A stretch of DNA of 64,000 nucleotides from JAXHUM01 sp034189325 (lineage in GTDB: Bacteria; Desulfobacterota; DSM-4660; Desulfatiglandales; Desulfatiglandaceae): the NCBI GenBank assembly GCA_034189325.1, contig JAXHUM010000062.1, forward strand, positions 62,001-126,000, given 5' to 3'. A program made the position numbers and the translations under genes. Shown here one piece after another: positions 8,412 through 16,607 of this stretch (its first letter is position 1; every line of letters begins with the position of its first letter). The notes below the pieces were generated by a model, which was not told the DNA's origin, ran no database searches, and saw only the letters and a program-made list of their open reading frames with translations.

Positions 8412-9227
8412 TTATGGATAAAGGGTATACTTACCTTTGAAATGGTCCTGGAATTTTTTTCTGTATTTTTTAGATCTTAAGGTTTCCATGGCTTTCTTGG
8501 TCCATTCAGCGTCAAGATCCTCGTCCCTCACGATGAGGCCGAGCGCGTAATCCCTATTTTGGGAATCTTCGAACAGAAACCCACGGGGGTCTACCTTTCC
8601 CGCTTCGCTGACCATGTATGCGGTGGATATGATGGCATCGACATCATGAATGCTGCGAGCGGTTTGCGTGATCTCGGTTTCAGTGATAGTGATGTTTTTG
8701 GGATTGTCTTTGATGTCGAGCACGGTAAAAAAAATGTCGCTCTTCTCCTTCAAAGAGATAAGACCGGCTTCCTGTAAAATGATCAGGCTCCGGCTCATGT
8801 TTGTGGGATCCCCCGGGACCGCAATCTTCGCGTTCAGAGGGATTTCATCCAGGGATTTGTATTTCGTCGAATAAATTGCGAAAAAAGAATGAAAATAATA
8901 GGGTTTCACCATTTCCAGATTGCAGTTGTTTTCTCTATTGAATGTCAAAATCCAGGGCCGGTGATTGGCAATGAGGCCGTCAATGCTATGGTCTTTCAGA
9001 GCGGTTGCCGGGAGTTGGTTTGCGTCGAACATAACAATTTCCACGTTGTATCCCAGAGGTTTCAGTCCTTCCTTGATCCACTGGAGCATGGGTTCTGAAT
9101 AGGCAAGACAGCCAAGTTTGAGGTTTTTGCCTCCTTTTGTCTGTGGCTTTTTTTCGCAAGAAGAGACAGACAGGCATAAGATCATCGCTAAGAGCAGGGT
9201 TGAAATTTTGTAAAAAGATTTGTTCAT
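8412..9227 (-). CDS. metQ: MetQ/NlpA-type substrate-binding lipoprotein
   Basis: A 271-residue lipoprotein of the NlpA/MetQ family (lipobox SVSSC, lipidated C24). The mature part begins KLGCLAYSEPMLQWIKEGL, close to the family start, followed by NHRPWILTFN, IAVPGDPTNMSRSLIIL and a central DVDAIISTAYM. ATG at 9227 with GGGAG upstream was chosen over an upstream ATG near the metI stop. MetQ binds D/L-methionine in well-studied bacteria, but related family members bind other amino acids or small anions. Placement in a reductase island makes a non-methionine ligand possible. Confidence 0.85.
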   Translation of the reverse strand: MNKSFYKISTLLLAMILCLSVSSCEKKPQTKGGKNLKLGCLAYSEPMLQWIKEGLKPLGYNVEIVMFDANQLPATALKDHSIDGLIANHRPWILTFNRENNCNLEMVKPYYFHSFFAIYSTKYKSLDEIPLNAKIAVPGDPTNMSRSLIILQEAGLISLKEKSDIFFTVLDIKDNPKNITITETEITQTARSIHDVDAIISTAYMVSEAGKVDPRGFLFEDSQNRDYALGLIVRDEDLDAEWTKKAMETLRSKKYRKKFQDHFKGKYTLYP

Positions 9228-9251
9228 ATTTGATTCTCCCATCAATGAGGT

Positions 9252-9926
9252 TCATAAAATTCTTTTGTATAACCAATCCCCTGTTATCTGTATGGCCTGA
9301 ACCATAAGAAAGAGAATGATGACGGAGGTATAGAGAACCGTGTTGTTGAAACTCTGATACCCGTAATTCAGCGCCACGGCGCCGATGCCTCCCGCTCCCA
9401 CGGCTCCCGCCAAGGTGGTTGCCGACAGGAAAGTGATGGCTGAAAGCGTTGTTCCGGAAACAATCAAAGGCATCGCCTCTTTCACCATGACCTTTGTAAT
9501 GATTTGCCAGTCGGAGGCGCCAAACGAGCGAGCAGCCTCTATCAGTTGTTGGTCTACGGCCTTCAGGCTGTTTTCAATGATTCTGGCGATGAAGGGCGTA
9601 GCTGCAAGAGTCAGCGGGAAAATGGCGGCCTTTTCTCCGATAGATGTGCCCACTATCATTCGGGTTAAAGGAGAGATAGCCACAATGAGGATAATAATAG
9701 GAAAGGACCGGATACTGTTGACGATAAAATCAATGACCTTGTATTTGGATGGCGCCGGTCTCAATCCCTGGGGTCCGTATAGGACCAGCAGAACGGCAAT
9801 GCCGAAGCCCAAAATAAAGGAAAGAAGCATTGAAGCCCCAAGCATTCTCAAAGTGGCAAAGATCGAGGGTGCGATGATACCGTCAAAATATTTCCACCAA
9901 TATGCAAGATAATTATTTGAAATCAT
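9252..9926 (-). CDS. metI: MetI-type ABC transporter permease
   Basis: A 224-residue inner-membrane permease with about five hydrophobic segments and the BPD_transp_1 coupling loop (LIEAARSFGASDWQIITKVMVKEA, around residues 133-156). FPLTLAATPFIARIIENSLK and AGAVGAGGIGAVALNYGYQ match MetI. Encoded between the ATPase and the binding lipoprotein, it completes a MetNIQ-type importer. It is followed by metQ after 24 bp. Confidence 0.88.
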   Translation of the reverse strand: MISNNYLAYWWKYFDGIIAPSIFATLRMLGASMLLSFILGFGIAVLLVLYGPQGLRPAPSKYKVIDFIVNSIRSFPIIILIVAISPLTRMIVGTSIGEKAAIFPLTLAATPFIARIIENSLKAVDQQLIEAARSFGASDWQIITKVMVKEAMPLIVSGTTLSAITFLSATTLAGAVGAGGIGAVALNYGYQSFNNTVLYTSVIILFLMVQAIQITGDWLYKRIL

Positions 9927-9989
9927 TTTCTCCCGTTTTTTTCTCTTGGTATACTTCCCTTTACAGGGCTTTGTTACAAAGCACCTCTT

Positions 9990-10970
9990 TCAGACGGCGC
10001 ATTTGAGTGCAGAGTTTGGTCCATGTATGATCCGCCATATTGCATGCCGGGCGACCAAGTATCTCTCCACATCTGGAAAATCTTTTTCGGAAAAAGAAAG
10101 CATCAGATTATCTGGATGTTTGTCACGCAATCCGGTTTTTCCACCTGTAATGGCGAGTTCGATACCAAGATCGCAGGCTATTTGGCCCGGAAGTCTACTG
10201 TCGGCCGAAAGTGATATCGTTACGGTATGGCTTTTTTCTATTGCCACGGCGTGCTTTTCGCCCAGAAGATTTTTAAGAGCCATGGGTTGTTGCCGGAAGA
10301 TTTCCCTCACAGGACCTTGACTATCCACCCGGCCGTTTTCAAGGATGGCCACTTCATCACAGGCGCTTGAAAGCACAGACATTTGGTGGGAGACCACTAT
10401 GATGGTAATGCCTATCCTGTCGTTTATTCGCTGCAGCAGCTCAATAATCTCTTGGGCGGTCTTGGGATCAAGGGCCGATGTCGCCTCATCACACAGCAAA
10501 ATTTTGGGCTCCAGGGAAAGGGCCCTGGCTATGGCCACCCTTTGCTTCTGCCCGCCGGAAAGCGCCCTTGGTTTTTGCCCGATTTTCTCCGATATACCAA
10601 CGAGTCCCAATAGATTTTTGACTTTCTTATCAATGTCACATGCCTTGTATTTCCAACATGTGAGTGGAAGGGCAACATTGTCATATACGGTCAGCCGCTC
10701 AAGAAGTGAAAAGTTTTGAAATATCATGCCGATATTTTTTCGGAAAGCCCTCAGGCTTTTCAACGGCAATCCTCTTACATCCACCCCATCCACCATCAGA
10801 TTTCCATCATCGTAGGACTCAAGCCCGTTTATGCACCGCAGGAAAGTGGATTTACCTGATCCGCTACGTCCAGCCAGTCCGTATATACTTCCTTTTTTAA
10901 TGTGTAAATTAACCCCGCGAAGAACTTTCAACTCTCCGAAGGATTTGTAGATATTACGGGCAACGATCAT
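9990..10970 (-). CDS. metN: MetN-type ABC transporter ATPase
   Basis: A 326-residue ATPase. Walker A GRSGSGKST (about 34-42), Q-loop FQNFSLL, signature LSGGQKQRVAIARAL, Walker B ILLCDEATSALDP and H-switch VVSHQ are intact. Residues beyond about 235 form the NIL regulatory domain typical of MetN, which senses the transported amino acid. ATG at 10970 is chosen because GAGGGTGATCC lies just upstream; a longer TTG start at 10994 would overlap that site. No SAM riboswitch or S-box is visible upstream. Confidence 0.87.
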   Translation of the reverse strand: MIVARNIYKSFGELKVLRGVNLHIKKGSIYGLAGRSGSGKSTFLRCINGLESYDDGNLMVDGVDVRGLPLKSLRAFRKNIGMIFQNFSLLERLTVYDNVALPLTCWKYKACDIDKKVKNLLGLVGISEKIGQKPRALSGGQKQRVAIARALSLEPKILLCDEATSALDPKTAQEIIELLQRINDRIGITIIVVSHQMSVLSSACDEVAILENGRVDSQGPVREIFRQQPMALKNLLGEKHAVAIEKSHTVTISLSADSRLPGQIACDLGIELAITGGKTGLRDKHPDNLMLSFSEKDFPDVERYLVARHAIWRIIHGPNSALKCAV

Positions 10971-11003
10971 TATTTGGATCACCCTCTTCCCCAATATGCT
11001 ATT

Positions 11004-11023
11004 GGTCGGAACCTCTCCCGACC
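11004..11023. other. Short hairpin between broken DCCP gene and metN
   Basis: GGTCGG (11004-11009) and CCGACC (11018-11023) can form a 6-bp stem with an 8-nt loop in the 87-bp space between the pseudogene and metN. No T-run follows on the minus strand. Role uncertain. Confidence 0.3.
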
Positions 11024-11057
11024 GCTTCCAATCGGACAGACGATTGATACTTTATCT

Positions 11058-11718
11058 TTAGCCTTTTATCTGCTCCACAAACGCCTCCACCCTTGTCTTT
11101 AGTTGTCCCACATCCTCCATGTTGTAATCTGTCTCAATCCGAAGGGTGGGTACATTTTTTGCTTCAAGGGCCTTTTCCACGGGCATAGATTCCATGAGAT
11201 AGGGCTGGCAGAATTGAAGACCATAATGGATCACGCCATCCGCCTTGTATCCCTCGACCATTTCAACAATATGGTCAAGGCGATCCGGGTTGGACGCAGA
11301 TGGTGCAATCTACCTTGAAATAACGATCTCTTATCGCTTCCATGAGTTCATCAAAAGTATTTGCCGAGTCATCGGTCAGGTTGCGGGGCAGGAGCTTTTC
11401 CACCTCGTCCATGGCAAAATCAGCGCCGGTACAAAGACCAACCAGTGTGGCATCAGTAGTCCGCACGATCTCTTCCGGCACAAACACGCAGAATGATCCG
11501 ATCACCTTGCGGCCTGCCGCCTTCTCATCCATCAATTCCTTGATGCGCAGGCCGTGTACTTCGTTCATGACAAAATCAAAATAGCCCATCCCTTCAGGAC
11601 GATCTTGTTGCGACATATAGATGTCCTGATAACCGGTCCCAAGGACCTCTGGCAGCGCGTCATGCGCCTCAAGGCCCTGTCCCAGATTTTTCCACATGCT
11701 TTTGTGACCTTCACTCAT
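11058..11718 (-). pseudogene. Broken DCCP (YjiM-like) gene with internal deletion and frameshift
   Basis: The 5' part (ATG 11718, AAGGAGG upstream) encodes a DCCP N-terminus: KVIGSFCVFVPEEIV, GLCTGADFAMDEVEKLLPRN. The frame then jumps directly to sequence matching residue about 283 onward of the intact 393-residue paralogue (NTFDELMEAIRDRYF), so roughly 210 central codons with most cluster Cys are missing. A one-base frameshift near 11265-11275 (the expected VQP-DRLDHIVEM junction reads VQPGSP-stop) splits the rest. The final part, GVIHYGLQFCQPY...TDYNMEDVGQLKTRVEAF, is again DCCP-like. It is most likely non-functional but still carries a good translation start, so its transcript may lead into metN. 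Confidence 0.88.
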
Positions 11719-11897
11719 CTTTTTCCTCCTTGTTGTTATGGTTTTCTCCACGCCTGGAGAGTTTAACGGGCAAAGGTAATTCATACCTCCGCCCGGTTTA
11801 CAGACCAGAGCGATGGACGCTATTTAACAAGGCAAGTGAGCCGGGCCGAAACTGATTTGAAAATGATTATGTGAGACAATGATTGGAAAAGAATTGA

Positions 11898-11968
11898 TTT
11901 TTCGGCCTGACCCTGGGCCTACCAAACACGGGTAGATCTTTTATTATACGTCAGGTAAAGCCGAAAAA
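11898..11968. repeat. Large nested inverted repeat upstream of the broken DCCP gene
   Basis: Outer arms TTTTTCGGC (11898-11906) and GCCGAAAAA (11960-11968) are perfect 9-mers. They are backed by CTGAC (11907-11911) with GTCAG (11950-11954) and an inner CTACC/GGTAG pair. On the minus strand TATAAT occurs inside it (reverse of 11944-11949), so it may hold the promoter of the island. It could also be a structured RNA or a small mobile repeat. Confidence 0.45.
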
Positions 11969-12227
11969 TTTGTTCATGGAGAGTTCCTTTTGGTGATTAT
12001 CCGCTTATGAATGATAAAAGAATATGTTGGATATTTCTATTTGTCAATATGGAAATTCCGATAGGTTGAAGCCTGGGTCTTGGACAGGTGAGGCGGGAGG
12101 GAACTTGAAATTGCGCGTATACCGAAAACCTGGATTCAAAAAAGCGAGGTTTCCTGGTCGAACCCTTGGCGTCTTGCAACCACTCCAGATCAACCAACTC
12201 CTGCCCCGGACCAATTGCAATGAGTGC

Positions 12228-12348
12228 GGATATCTCATCTGCATGGCCTTTGCTGACAAAGGGCCTTTACATCGAGCTTCCTATTGATGGGTCCTTTGAG
12301 GTCAAGAAGGTGGATATCCTAGAGAAAAAAGTGTTCCTGGAATGGTCG
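12228..12348 (+). repeat. Left copy of a 121-bp duplicated contig end
   Basis: Identical to 12449-12569 and immediately before the N run. The pattern is expected when two contigs that overlap at their ends are scaffolded with a fixed 100-N spacer instead of being merged. Confidence 0.9.
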
Positions 12349-12448
12349 NNNNNNNNNNNNNNNNNNNNNNNNNNNNNNNNNNNNNNNNNNNNNNNNNNNN
12401 NNNNNNNNNNNNNNNNNNNNNNNNNNNNNNNNNNNNNNNNNNNNNNNN
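12349..12448. other. Assembly gap (100 N)
   Basis: Exactly 100 N bases, a conventional unknown-length gap. Both flanks are the same 121-bp sequence, so the true gap is probably negative (an overlap), and the 221 extra bases are likely artefactual. Confidence 0.95.
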
Positions 12449-12569
12449 GGATATCTCATCTGCATGGCCTTTGCTGACAAAGGGCCTTTACATCGAGCTT
12501 CCTATTGATGGGTCCTTTGAGGTCAAGAAGGTGGATATCCTAGAGAAAAAAGTGTTCCTGGAATGGTCG
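12449..12569 (+). repeat. Right copy of the 121-bp duplicated contig end
   Basis: Identical to 12228-12348; begins at the first base after the N run. See the left copy. Confidence 0.9.
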
Positions 12570-12596
12570 GAGTCCTCTTGAACGTGGTCTTCATAA

Positions 12597-13052
12597 ATGA
12601 ACAAGGACGTCATTTATTGTGAAGGGACAGTCACGAGGGAAAAGAAGAAGGAAGATCCAAAGATTCGAGAACCCCTTAAGGACCGATTTCTGCCACTGAG
12701 GAAAGTCTGGGCGTTTGACAACGGGGAGGAGGCAACGGCCTACGTTCAAGAAGCCCTTACCCATCTTCTTCAGGACAAAGGATATGAGCCCCGAAAGAGG
12801 CATGGGGCGAGCGCCGACTACGGCTTGGTCGTAGTTGCCTTCCAGGAATCGCTGGGGGTGCCTTTGCGGAAGCAGATGATATGGATCTCTCGCAATGTAG
12901 AGTTCCTTTGTTCGCACCGTAATCGGGTCTATTCCTTTACCATCTACCCCAGGGCCAGAGAACTGATACAGTTCTTCGTCGTCACCACCCCACAGTGGTC
13001 ACTGGTGCGCTCTCGATACGTGGCGAACAGGGGAAAGCAGGAAAAAACTTAA
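12597..13052 (+). CDS. Hypothetical protein
   Basis: A 151-residue open frame with no recognised domain. It has a charged N-terminus (TREKKKEDPKIREPLKDRF), a middle EEATAYVQEALTHLL helix and a basic, beta-rich C-terminal half (QMIWISRNVEFLCSHRNRVYSFTIYPRARELIQFF). No ribosome-binding site precedes the ATG, and the gene sits just after the degraded segment and scaffold gap. It could be a real small gene or the tail of the broken upstream gene. No transposase signature was found. Confidence 0.4.
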   Translation: MNKDVIYCEGTVTREKKKEDPKIREPLKDRFLPLRKVWAFDNGEEATAYVQEALTHLLQDKGYEPRKRHGASADYGLVVVAFQESLGVPLRKQMIWISRNVEFLCSHRNRVYSFTIYPRARELIQFFVVTTPQWSLVRSRYVANRGKQEKT

Positions 13053-13159
13053 TCGCCACAGTAAAGGTAGATGTATTTCCCATCTGCAATGATCGATTCT
13101 GATCCCTGTTCTTAAGTCATGATTAAAGAGATTAATTCTGAATGAGCTTGTTTTTTTAC

Positions 13160-13205
13160 TTGACAACCTGATCTGATTTGTTTTAAGGACTTATTCAGTC
13201 CTTAA
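13160..13205 (+). promoter_or_regulatory. Candidate promoter with 8-bp palindrome
   Basis: TTGACA (13160-13165) is followed 17 nt later by a perfect inverted repeat, TTAAGGAC (13183-13190), 7-nt spacer, GTCCTTAA (13198-13205). The palindrome covers the place where a -10 box and start point would lie, as an operator would. The element is about 600 bp before the Liv-type operon and 107 bp after the 151-residue frame. No good -10 hexamer is seen, so the promoter call is tentative. The rest of 13053-13806 shows no gene. Confidence 0.4.
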
Positions 13206-13806
13206 TGCTGGAAAAATGTTCCATGCAATCGATGCTACATAGTAAAATTCTTGTCGGCCTGAGGACCGGGTCTGCGTAAATCCAGCGGGCTCTCAAACTC
13301 CTCTTCGATTTCACTTACTCAATCTCATCACGTGCTGGCTTGATTTCCACGCTTCGTTGAACACCCTTATCATCTGTGTATCAAAGAACTAGATGAATAG
13401 AACGATGTGAATAACGTTTCAGCATGTGCTTTTTCATCCTTTTCATTTCAATACAATAAATGTTCTTCCTACCGAATGTAATGATTGACGCAACAAGAAA
13501 TGATGATTTCATAGGTTAACAATACAGCTGCCCGGATCATTGTTGTGTGTAATGCAAACTCAGGTTAACTCAATCAACCATTCTCTATTTTCTCAATTAA
13601 ACTAAACTGATCGGCAAGATATTGCGCCGTCTGTGTCAGTCGTTAATCTTAAACACCTCCTCGACGATTGTAAGTCAATTCTGAGGTTTATCTGCTCTGA
13701 TCGATGCGGATCGGGGTAAGTGTCTGGGATTAACCTCCTGGTATTAATAGCTTACAGGTCCACTCTTAGACATCGGGTTGATGAGCCCGAGTAAGGAGAG
13801 AGCATC

Positions 13807-14574
13807 ATGAAAAAGATTTCATTGTCCTGTTTGTTGATGGCGGTGGCGGCAATGGCACTGGCTTTGATGGCGAGTTGCAGTAAAGAGGAAGAAACCGTAA
13901 AGCTCCGTGGGCAACCTGTATCATTCAGTAACGCCGATGTGGGGAACACTGTCAAGGCAATGGAAAAGATGGCGGAGGGTGTCAAGGAGAAGGGCGTTAA
14001 GTTAACCTATCTGCAAACCGCCGCTTTTGAAGTGCCTTCCGATCAATGGTTCCTGGATTGGCAGTTTGAGACAAAACCCAAGGTTCCACCCTTTGCCGTA
14101 CAATTTAATATCCGTGCCTACCCTGAGGGAGAAGATGTTGTAGAGGTCGGCTCGGCACGGGCCGTGAGTCACAGCAGCAGTGGTCGCAATTATTTTTATC
14201 AGGGGAAAGGCAAATATTATCTCAAGATCCGCTCTCGACTCCTGGAAGGATGGAAAGTGGATGTTAAGCCCTGGGCACTGGACCCTCTGGCTCCGCCTTT
14301 GACCTTGGAAGGAAATTCCACGGCCGATACGCAACCTTTTAAGATCAAGGCCAAAGAGGGGAAAATTAAGTGGATAGTCAAAGGGATTCCGTCGCTCGTG
14401 GGCACTACCGGTGGAGGTGCTTTGGATATCTATCGTGTTGGTCAAACTGGCGATTATGTCAAGAGGTTCGTCGCCAGCCCGGACCGTCCAGGCGAGGGGG
14501 CCTTCCCCGGCAAGGGAGAGTACTTCATCAGGGTGGAAGCCGGCGGGGTCTGGAAACTTGATATTTCAGAATAA
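13807..14574 (+). CDS. Exported lipoprotein with two similar beta domains
   Basis: A 255-residue lipoprotein (lipobox LMASC, C24) with no recognised family. The mature protein appears to contain two related modules, each ending with a GKGKYYLKI / GKGEYFIRV strand followed by W-K-(V/L)-D (about 138-156 and 238-254). This suggests a duplicated beta-sandwich. ATG follows TAAGGAGAGAGC. It is the first gene of the Liv-type importer operon, 21 bp before the permease, so it may be an accessory surface or periplasmic partner of the transporter. Function unknown. Confidence 0.7.
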   Translation: MKKISLSCLLMAVAAMALALMASCSKEEETVKLRGQPVSFSNADVGNTVKAMEKMAEGVKEKGVKLTYLQTAAFEVPSDQWFLDWQFETKPKVPPFAVQFNIRAYPEGEDVVEVGSARAVSHSSSGRNYFYQGKGKYYLKIRSRLLEGWKVDVKPWALDPLAPPLTLEGNSTADTQPFKIKAKEGKIKWIVKGIPSLVGTTGGGALDIYRVGQTGDYVKRFVASPDRPGEGAFPGKGEYFIRVEAGGVWKLDISE

Positions 14575-14595
14575 CTCTATCCCAGAGGTTATAAA

Positions 14596-15462
14596 GTGAC
14601 CAATTTTGTGAGTTTCTTAGTGCCTGGAGTATTTCTGGGCTGTATGTGGGGGCTGGTGGCACTGGGCATCGTGTTTGTTTTTAAGTCAACAAAGGTGTTC
14701 AACTTTGCCCAGCCATATATGGCCATGTTTCTCGCTTATCCCCTATGCAGTATAGGCATGAAGTTTGGGGGATGGTGGGGATTGGCTGGAGGCATCCTTT
14801 GTGCCATCGCCTTCGGCTTTATCTTTGAACGACTCTTTATGCGACGGATGATCGGACAGTCCGTCATATCGGCAGTGATCATAACTATTATGTTTTCTTA
14901 TGTCATCATGGGCATGATCGGGTTGATATGGCATACGGACGTACAATCTATCCCCTTTTCCCTTCCCGGAAAAGCGATAACCTTGGCCGGGGCAAGGATC
15001 TCGATCGACCTCATCTGGGGGATTGCCATCGCCTTTGCGCTGTTTGGGCTTTTCGCCCTGTTTTACTGGAAGACCATGCTGGGCCGCGTGATGCGTGCGA
15101 CCGCCGAAGACCATCAGGTGGCGCAGAGCATGGGCATACCGGTCCGATGGGTCTTCAGTCTGAGCTGGATGATGGCCGGATTTCTGGCCATGGTGGCTGG
15201 TCTGTTTGTCGGTATGACGACGGGCGTCCATTGGACAATGTGGGAAGCCATAAGCGGTGGAATTGTTGTGACCATTATAGGGGGGTTGGAGTCCATGACC
15301 GGCGCTATTTTGGCGGGGCTGATCCTCGGTTTGGTGACCTCCTTATGTACCGGTTATCTGGGTGACTGGGCGCGATCTATTGTGCCCTATGTTGTATTGC
15401 TTATTATTATCGCGGTGTTGCCCTATGGGTTATTCGGGCTGAAACGGATCGAGAGGCTATAA
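14596..15462 (+). CDS. LivH-type branched-chain ABC permease
   Basis: A 288-residue integral membrane permease of the LivH family, starting at GTG. It has about eight hydrophobic segments. The LivH-type FKSTKVFNFAQPYMAMFLA near the N-terminus, MRATAEDHQVAQSMGIPV (the ATPase-coupling loop, about 160-180) and GGIVVTIIGGLESMTGAILAGLILG are characteristic. The stop codon lies 2 bp before the next permease gene. The substrate class in such operons (amino acids, aromatic or fatty acids, amides) cannot be fixed from the permease. Confidence 0.9.
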   Translation: MTNFVSFLVPGVFLGCMWGLVALGIVFVFKSTKVFNFAQPYMAMFLAYPLCSIGMKFGGWWGLAGGILCAIAFGFIFERLFMRRMIGQSVISAVIITIMFSYVIMGMIGLIWHTDVQSIPFSLPGKAITLAGARISIDLIWGIAIAFALFGLFALFYWKTMLGRVMRATAEDHQVAQSMGIPVRWVFSLSWMMAGFLAMVAGLFVGMTTGVHWTMWEAISGGIVVTIIGGLESMTGAILAGLILGLVTSLCTGYLGDWARSIVPYVVLLIIIAVLPYGLFGLKRIERL

Positions 15463-15464
15463 TT

Positions 15465-16529
15465 ATGACGCGTGCAGCTGGATATTATGATGTGAATTAT
15501 GGCCAGGACATGGCCATTGTCCGAACCCGCCTTCATTGGGGGGCGTTAATCTCTTTTTTTCTTTTTCTCGGCCTCCTACCCTTCCTTTTGAATGCCTTTC
15601 TTCTGCGTATTCTCATCACTACGGCGGTTGTGCTTATTGCCGCTCTCGGGCTTCAGCTCCTTTCCGGATATGCCGGTCTCTATTCTATCGGGCATAGCGC
15701 CTTTATCGGTTCAGGGGCTTATTTGACCGCAGTATTGATAAATTCCTTCGGATGGAGCTATTGGTTGACGATTCCGGTGGCGACATTGGGGACCATGTTG
15801 ATTGGGGCGATTGTGGGGCTTTTCTCCTATCGAGTCAAAGAGTTCTATTTGATCGTGGCGACCCTGGCATTTCAGTCTGTTTTTATGGCCTTTGTCCTCA
15901 ACTTTTTTCACGACTATCTTTTACACGGCGAGGGCATACCTCTTCGTCGTCCCTTTTTCATGGGTATCAATTTGATGAATGACAACTATTTCTATTACTA
16001 TGTGATGCCTGTGACCGTGCTGATGACCTTTTTTGCCAGGAGTATTGTCCGCAGTCGTGTGGGGAGAGCCTTTGTGGCCATTCGTGATAACGACCTCTCA
16101 GCCGAACTTATCGGCATTAATATCTTCAAATACAAGCTTTATGCCTTTGCCATCAGCTCCTTTTATGCAGGGCTGGCTGGTTCCCTCTGGGCCATATTGA
16201 TGAGAAACGTAGGGCTCTCCGACTATATGATTGAATATTCCATTTGGTACCTTGCTCTTATCATATTAGGGGGCTTGGGGAGCATCCCAGGGACAGTGTT
16301 CGGAACTGTAGCCCTTGTCGGCATCAAGCAATTTGTTCTCTGGCTGATACCGGTTTTGTCCACTGCGTTTTCTCCCTCACTCGCCCACAGGGTAGGACCC
16401 GGTCTTGGGCTTCTGAGCTGGTCCTTACCGGTATGCATATTCCTGCTGTACGAGCCCAGAGGCATGGCCCACACATGGGAGGTTTTGAAGTCCCGTTGCC
16501 AGAACTGGCCATTCACCTATGGGATCTGA
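15465..16529 (+). CDS. LivM-type branched-chain ABC permease
   Basis: A 354-residue inner-membrane permease, longer than LivH as is usual for LivM. It has about nine to ten hydrophobic segments, GLQLLSGYAGLYSIGHSAFIG early, SRVGRAFVAIRDNDLSAELIGIN (coupling loop) and LIILGGLGSIPGTVFG. ATG follows GAGAGGC and the gene starts 2 bp after the LivH stop. It pairs with the LivH-type protein to form the transport channel. Confidence 0.9.
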   Translation: MTRAAGYYDVNYGQDMAIVRTRLHWGALISFFLFLGLLPFLLNAFLLRILITTAVVLIAALGLQLLSGYAGLYSIGHSAFIGSGAYLTAVLINSFGWSYWLTIPVATLGTMLIGAIVGLFSYRVKEFYLIVATLAFQSVFMAFVLNFFHDYLLHGEGIPLRRPFFMGINLMNDNYFYYYVMPVTVLMTFFARSIVRSRVGRAFVAIRDNDLSAELIGINIFKYKLYAFAISSFYAGLAGSLWAILMRNVGLSDYMIEYSIWYLALIILGGLGSIPGTVFGTVALVGIKQFVLWLIPVLSTAFSPSLAHRVGPGLGLLSWSLPVCIFLLYEPRGMAHTWEVLKSRCQNWPFTYGI

Positions 16530-16607
16530 GTGGGAGTTCCCAATAACGCATTGGGGAATAGCCTTTTTGAGCGTTCTTCCTTACTTGAATTCAGAAAGGA
16601 GGCCGAT

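Larger units (their letters stand above)
12165..12581 (+). pseudogene. Degraded AcsC-type 4Fe-4S motif protein interrupted by the scaffold gap
   Basis: Frame starting at 12165 reads LGVLQPLQINQLLPRTNC followed by NECGYLICMAFA. This matches the Cys-rich start of the putative Fe-S cluster domain shared by AcsC and several anaerobe proteins (C-x2-CG-x4-C-x-AFA). The match ends at a stop 30 nt later. In another frame a peptide KGLYIELPIDGSFEVKKVDI...EWSESS continues through the repeated segment to 12581. The simplest reading is a gene with a frameshift or internal deletion, additionally confused by the duplicated segment. Identification rests on one short motif. Confidence 0.35.

Noticed and set aside
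10971..11057. SAM or T-box type riboswitch before the metNIQ-type genes
   Set aside because: Only a simple 6-bp hairpin is present; no conserved riboswitch core was seen.
12349..12448. N run as a real long repeat or mobile element insertion
   Set aside because: Identical contig-end flanks and the exact 100-N length are better explained by scaffolding of overlapping contigs.
16530..16607. GTG start of the first binding protein directly after the livM-type stop
   Set aside because: The ATG at 16608 has AAAGGAGG and gives a proper lipoprotein signal peptide.
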